The position numbers and the translations under genes were made by a program. The notes under the pieces are model-generated. The model was not told where the DNA came from and ran no database searches. It was given only the letters and a program-made list of their open reading frames with translations. Source: Nostoc sp. 'Peltigera membranacea cyanobiont' 210A (GTDB lineage: Bacteria > Cyanobacteriota > Cyanobacteriia > Cyanobacteriales > Nostocaceae). Taken from it: a DNA stretch of 64,000 nucleotides. This document shows, piece after piece, positions 60,313 through 64,000 of the stretch. Within the stretch, counting starts at the first letter, position 1; every line of letters starts with the position of its first letter. The stretch is taken from NCBI RefSeq assembly GCF_002246015.1, contig NZ_NOLJ01000002.1, positions 586,449 through 650,448 on the forward strand. Reading direction: 5' to 3'.

Positions 60313-61794
60313 CTAGTCCCCAGCACCCAGCACCCAATCAACTAACGTCCGAACGCCGTAGCCAGTTGCCCCTGCGCTGTTGTAACCATTTTCTTTATCT
60401 GTCCACACTGGGCCAGCAATATCTATGTGCGCCCAAGGGGTTTGTTTAACGAATTCCTTGAGGAAAAGGGCAGCAGTAATTGCACCACCCGGACGCGGCC
60501 CTGTATTTTTCATGTCCGCAATACCAGACTTTAACCCTTCAAAATATTTTTCTTCCATTGGCATCCGCCAAATCTTTTCCCCTGAAGTTTGGGCAGCTTT
60601 CTCGATTTGGGAAGCTACAGCATCATCGGGAGTGTACAAACCAGCAATATCGTCACCCAAGGCAATGACGTTGGCACCAGTCAGGGTAGCTAAATCAACG
60701 ATCGCATCTAATCCCAATTTGTCGGCATACACCAAGGCATCTGCGAGGGTCAAACGTCCTTCAGCGTCGGTGTTGTTCACTTCGATTGTTTTGCCGTTTG
60801 ATGCTGTGAGAATGTCTCCAGGGTGCATGGCGTGACCGCTAATCATGTTTTCAGCCGCTGCTGAGATGAAGTGAACTTCAACATCTGGCTTAATTTGAGC
60901 AATTGCTTTTGCTGCCCCCAAGGTAGCAGCTGCACCCCCCATATCCATCTTCATGGTTTCGATGCCGCTACCAGCACCTTTAATGTTAAGTCCACCGGAA
61001 TCGAAGGTTACACCTTTACCAATAATTGCTAATTTCTTTTTGGGTGTACCTTCTGGCTTATAAGTTAGGTGAATAAATTTCGGTGGCAAATCGGAAGCTT
61101 GGGCTACTCCCAAAAATGCACCCATGCCTAACTTTTCACAGTCTTCTTTTTCCAGAATTTCTAGTTGTAAACCGTATTCCTTGGCGATCGCTTGAGCCGT
61201 TTCCGCTAAAGTAAGTGGTGTTACCGCGTTGGCTGGTGCTGCCACTAATTGCCGTGCCAAATTTACCCCGGAAACAATTTGATTGGCGCGGGTGATGGCA
61301 GCTTCTTGTCCACCGAAACCCAGTAAATCTACACTTTCTATTTGTGAACCTTTATCTTCTGGTTCTGATTTAAAGCGAATATCTTGGTAAAGTGCTAATT
61401 CCACACCTTCTGCGATCGCTTGGGCACTGGCTGCTGGATCGTTATTCCACAATGGAAAACTAAAACCCAAAATTTTGCTTTTTTGCTTTTTTCCTACCCT
61501 GGCTACAGCCGCAGCAGCACGGCGCAGAGTATCTAGTTTTAGTGAATCTGGTTTACCTAAACCTACCAAAATCAATTTCCGCACTGGGCTACCAGCATTT
61601 ACACGGGTGAAAATAGTGCTATTGGCTTTACCTTTAAATTCTTCTTCAGCAATCAGTTCTTTTAAAACCCCAGAAAAGTTTTGATCTAAAGTAGCTAGTT
61701 CTCCGGTTAACTCTACTGCATCTTCAAATAATCCAATTGCCAAACTATCGCCTGCCCACTCTAGTAAAGGCTTATCACTAGGTTGAATTGTCAT
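60313..61794 (-). CDS. pepA: Leucyl aminopeptidase (M17)
   Basis: A 493-residue M17 peptidase: the metal/catalytic core [19 protein letters not shown] (K and D ligands) and [20 protein letters not shown] (the NTDAEGRL signature). The N-terminal macro-like domain contains [19 protein letters not shown]. It releases N-terminal amino acids from peptides using two metal ions; family members can also bind DNA. It precedes plsX on the same strand with a repeat-filled gap of 258 bp. Length typical. Confidence 0.96.
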   Translation of the reverse strand: MTIQPSDKPLLEWAGDSLAIGLFEDAVELTGELATLDQNFSGVLKELIAEEEFKGKANSTIFTRVNAGSPVRKLILVGLGKPDSLKLDTLRRAAAAVARVGKKQKSKILGFSFPLWNNDPAASAQAIAEGVELALYQDIRFKSEPEDKGSQIESVDLLGFGGQEAAITRANQIVSGVNLARQLVAAPANAVTPLTLAETAQAIAKEYGLQLEILEKEDCEKLGMGAFLGVAQASDLPPKFIHLTYKPEGTPKKKLAIIGKGVTFDSGGLNIKGAGSGIETMKMDMGGAAATLGAAKAIAQIKPDVEVHFISAAAENMISGHAMHPGDILTASNGKTIEVNNTDAEGRLTLADALVYADKLGLDAIVDLATLTGANVIALGDDIAGLYTPDDAVASQIEKAAQTSGEKIWRMPMEEKYFEGLKSGIADMKNTGPRPGGAITAALFLKEFVKQTPWAHIDIAGPVWTDKENGYNSAGATGYGVRTLVDWVLGAGD

Positions 61795-61954
61795 TTTGGG
61801 ATTTTGTGTAAATATTCCTTCTTGTACCAGTATTGCTCAAAATTCTTGTTTCATGGTGAGGGGAGTGGGTATCCCTTCGGCTTCGCTCAGGGCAAGTGGA
61901 TATGGGGAAGCAGGGGTCAGTAGCTATAATTTAGCCAATTGGTATAAATAGCAC

Positions 61955-62151
61955 TCATTAACGAGTCTTTGATCCTCATTAATCCACCTCAGAACTCCGT
62001 TAATGAGTCTTTGCTCCTCGTCAATCCACCTCAGAACTCCGTTAATGAGTCTTTGCTCCTCGTCAATCCATTTTAGAACTCCGTTAACGAGTCTTTGCTC
62101 CTCGTCAATCCACCTCAGAACTCCGTTAACGAGGCTTTGATACTCGTTAAT
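61955..62151. repeat. Tandem repeat array, 42-bp unit, about five copies
   Basis: GAGTCTTT or its variant recurs at exactly 42-bp steps (61963, 62005, 62047, 62089, 62131). Units read ACTCCGTTAATGAGTCTTTG then CTCCTCGTCAATCCACCTCAG with a few substitutions (CACCTCAG/CATTTTAG, AATGAG/AACGAG). The unit is a multiple of three and the minus-strand frame is open across the array, but no start codon is present. Confidence 0.9.
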
Positions 62152-62209
62152 AAAGCTATGATCTCCATTCTTTTACCTGACTTTTCACATTATGTGGAAA
62201 AGTCCACCA

Positions 62210-62310
62210 AAAACCTAACACCCTAACCCCCTTCCCGACGCGGAAAGGGGGAATATTCAAAGTCTCTCTCCTACAAGGAGAGAGATTTAGAGAGAGGTTT
62301 TCCAGATACC
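62210..62310. repeat. Dispersed noncoding repeat with two hairpins
   Basis: CCCCTTCCCGACGCGGAAAG plus GGGG, then CTCTCTCCTACAAGGAGAGAG, each a good fold-back. It resembles repeat blocks commonly found between cyanobacterial genes. The spurious open frame that crosses it reads PFRVGKGVRVLG on the minus strand. Confidence 0.7.
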
Positions 62311-62360
62311 GTGAAAAGTCAGATTCTTTTACGTCCTCCTTCTTGCCCCATGCCCAATGC

Positions 62361-63527
62361 CTATTCCCCAATTTTGTTTGTGTCAATGTCAAATTTGTTG
62401 GCGATCGCTGCTATTATTTCTTGCTCAAGTGGTGTAGTCTTATTGTCAAGCTGGGCAATTTTTTCACACTGAACGAGCAAAGGTATAGCAAAATCACGAT
62501 TCAGCTGATTGAGCAGTATATCTAAAGACTTAGGTGATTTGATATTTTGGGCAATGGCATCCAACGAGGTAGGACTGAGTTTTACAGCTTGTAATTCTGG
62601 CAAAATTTCTTCCAAAGTCTTATTTGGATGGCTAGCCAAAATCATGTGAACTAAGATTTGATCCATGACGGCTTCTTGAGCGATCGCACTTTCTAGATAC
62701 TTTTCACTTTCAGCTTTTAATGTTGCTAATGTCTGTGGCGATGCCAGAGAAGTAGATTCATCCAGCTTGGTTTCGTAAAATCGACAAGCAGCATACCCCA
62801 ATGAATAGATCATCGTTGCATTTGAACTAGCTCCAATAACTGCACCTGCCAAGGGCACATTTCGCAGCAAGCCTAATCCCGCAGCTTTCAACAAACGCCC
62901 TCCACCCAAAGCCAACCCAAAAATTGCCAAAATTTCACCTTTACGGGCAGGATCTTTTAAATCTAGCCCGTAGACAGATGCAATTTGATAAAGCATTTCT
63001 GACTGCAATTTTGTTGTGGCTGTTAAATCAATTGCCAATAATGCCACTGCTATTCCTGGCAAAAAACTAGTAGCTAGTCCAACTGTGGCTGCTTGAGTTG
63101 CTTTTTCCACCATGATTCGGTGAGCAAGCTGGCTGGGTGATTCATTTGGATACTGTTTCTTAAGCTTGTTTACCGCCGCTTCTGCTTGTTCTAAATCAAC
63201 AAGGTTACTATCGTTAATGAGCCAATTGAGATTTAAGACTCCAGATAGTTTTCTAATCAGCCAATTTTCGCTGAGGCGATTCACAAACTGACCGCTGGTT
63301 TGAGTTGTTTGCTCAATTAACTTGTGTGTTTCTTTTGCCGTCGCTTCTCCCACCCCTACTGCTGTATCTAAAACTGCTTGGCCAGTCTGAACAACAGTTT
63401 TAACAAAAGACTCTAATACAGACGGTTCATTTTCTATTGATGATTGAGCCTGAATTCCTACTTCTGAAGTCTCTCTGGGTGAATTAACTAATTTATTCAC
63501 CTCTATTTCTTGGGGTTTGTCTGCCAT
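62361..63527 (-). CDS. EcsC/DUF697-like membrane-associated protein
   Basis: A 388-residue protein. A ~100-residue polar N-terminus (MADKPQEIEVNKL...) is followed by helices with amphipathic repeats (VVQTGQAVLDTAVGVGEATA). Then comes a domain with QATQAATVGLATSF-like small-residue-rich helices (ATVGLATSFLPGIAVALLAI), LGLALGGGRLLKAAGLGLL and VPLAGAVIGASSNATMIYSL. This fits the EcsC/DUF697 type: loosely membrane-associated helical bundle, function unknown. The C-terminal LEQEIIAAIANKFDID recalls TerB-like helices. The frame runs 27 codons further up; the ATG at 63527 (MADKPQ) seems the natural start. Confidence 0.7.
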   Translation of the reverse strand: MADKPQEIEVNKLVNSPRETSEVGIQAQSSIENEPSVLESFVKTVVQTGQAVLDTAVGVGEATAKETHKLIEQTTQTSGQFVNRLSENWLIRKLSGVLNLNWLINDSNLVDLEQAEAAVNKLKKQYPNESPSQLAHRIMVEKATQAATVGLATSFLPGIAVALLAIDLTATTKLQSEMLYQIASVYGLDLKDPARKGEILAIFGLALGGGRLLKAAGLGLLRNVPLAGAVIGASSNATMIYSLGYAACRFYETKLDESTSLASPQTLATLKAESEKYLESAIAQEAVMDQILVHMILASHPNKTLEEILPELQAVKLSPTSLDAIAQNIKSPKSLDILLNQLNRDFAIPLLVQCEKIAQLDNKTTPLEQEIIAAIANKFDIDTNKIGE

Positions 63528-63679
63528 TGCTTGACACCATCTTGTAAAGCCTCTCTCTTTTGGTTGTAGCGAAGTTTGAGGGGCTTTGACATCTCTCGAT
63601 AAGTACAATTCGTCAGAGCAAATAGGAATTATTCTGAGCTTTAACTATAGACATAAGATGGATGACAGAGGTTGTGATT

Positions 63680-64000
63680 TTACCACTGATAACCTAATGT
63701 CAATAACACTTTACCTTCTAAAATAGTGAGTACTTCTGGAGTCAGAACGCCCACTTTTGTTTGCAATCTTGTTTTATCAATTACCCGCAATTGGTGGCAA
63801 AGAGCAACTGAATCCCGTTCTAATCCACCTTCACTACTTTGAATTAATAAACAGGTTGGCAAAGACGCACGACGCAAATTTGTTGTTAAAGGAATGGTGA
63901 TGATAGTGGTAGATAATTCGGCGACGATATTATCTTGAAAGATAATAACTGGTCTTGTGCCTCCTTGTTCAGAACCCTTGCTAGGGTCTAAATTGGCTAG
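63680..64000 (-). CDS. MazF/PemK family toxin, 5' end beyond the window
   Basis: The visible 106 residues begin LANLDPSKGSEQGGTRPVII and continue IPLTTNLRRASLPTCLLIQS, LERDSVALCHQLRVIDKTRL and KVLLTLGYQW. These are the MazF/PemK core features (NLDP..GSEQ.G.RP). Only the first few residues are cut off by the window edge. The frame is open to the last base. An antitoxin gene should lie just upstream, outside the window. Confidence 0.9.
   Translation of the reverse strand, partial: LANLDPSKGSEQGGTRPVIIFQDNIVAELSTTIITIPLTTNLRRASLPTCLLIQSSEGGLERDSVALCHQLRVIDKTRLQTKVGVLTPEVLTILEGKVLLTLGYQW

Larger units (their letters stand above)
61795..62360. other. 566-bp spacer holding a tandem repeat array and a dispersed repeat
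   Basis: No credible gene. It holds the 42-bp tandem array at 61955-62151 and a dispersed repeat at 62210-62310, both described separately. A short open frame at 62156-62392 is made of the dispersed repeat and is not called. Confidence 0.7.

Noticed and set aside
61955..62151. CRISPR-like array
   Set aside because: The units are directly adjacent with no unique spacers, so this is a plain tandem repeat.
62156..62392. 78-codon open frame on the minus strand
   Set aside because: It consists of a dispersed hairpin repeat (PFRVGKGVRVLG) and overlaps the end of the EcsC-like gene.

Overview
The window looks like chromosome of a filamentous, heterocyst-type cyanobacterium (Nostoc/Anabaena group). 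Reasons: the HIP1 octamer GCGATCGC is very frequent on both strands; there are many 7-bp short tandem repeats (TCATTTG/ATGACTA and GGGGATT types) and small palindromic dispersed repeats; a photosystem I gene (psaM) is present; ValRS carries the cyanobacterial CAAD membrane domain; and cyanobacterium-specific families occur (Ycf35/DUF1257, DUF3038-DUF4335, DUF2997, YiaA/B two-helix). The genus is inferred, not proven.

Layout. 1-6.9 kb: PadR regulator (cut by the window edge), DprA-like protein, MAPEG membrane protein, YajQ, glutathione S-transferase, a TPR protein, a membrane/coiled-coil protein, psaM (43 codons) and a ribulokinase-like FGGY kinase. 7.0-9.9 kb: a tight three-gene operon of an unrecognised 220-aa protein, a compact McrB-type GTPase and a McrC nuclease, probably anti-phage. 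10-17.2 kb: dienelactone hydrolase, GlcNAc kinase plus AmpG-like importer (cell-wall sugar salvage), a GxxExxY gene flanked by an inverted repeat, and valS. 17.3-24.3 kb: a 1468-aa secreted repeat/RTX protein, its TIGR03032-family neighbour, a long gene-poor stretch and cysC. 24.3-29.1 kb: ABC1/UbiB kinase, recN and a VOC protein.

29.8-37.4 kb is the accessory part. It holds an odd 153-aa protein built of nine 13-residue repeats; an exporter operon (ABC ATPase, permease, MarR, MFS) whose MFS gene is interrupted by a palindromic repeat carrying two stop codons; and a toxin-antitoxin island with three modules (UPF0175/DUF3368 PIN, RHH/ParE, AbrB/MazF). In two of these modules the toxin, but not the antitoxin, is broken by a small repeat insertion. 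37.4-50 kb: methyltransferase-like protein, tyrosine phosphatase, the DUF2997-Ycf35-ferredoxin operon with a clear terminator, DUF4335/DUF3038, a ModA-like binding protein with a PEP-CTERM-like tail, Uma2, mutS2 (with short-tandem-repeat DNA translated inside it), DUF2288 and an AI-2E family transporter. 50-62 kb: lipid synthesis on the minus strand (pepA, plsX, fabH, fabD, then plsC), with a 5.4-kb Ser/Thr kinase-ATPase-GAF-histidine kinase gene on the plus strand between fabD and plsC. 62-64 kb: a 42-bp tandem repeat array, an EcsC/DUF697-like protein and the 3' part of another MazF toxin gene.

Overall the core genes are ordinary for the group. The unusual signals are the compact McrBC-like operon with an unknown partner, the 13-residue repeat protein, and the repeated invasion of coding sequences by small palindromic repeats and a MITE. 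No rRNA, tRNA, CRISPR array or full transposase gene was recognised.
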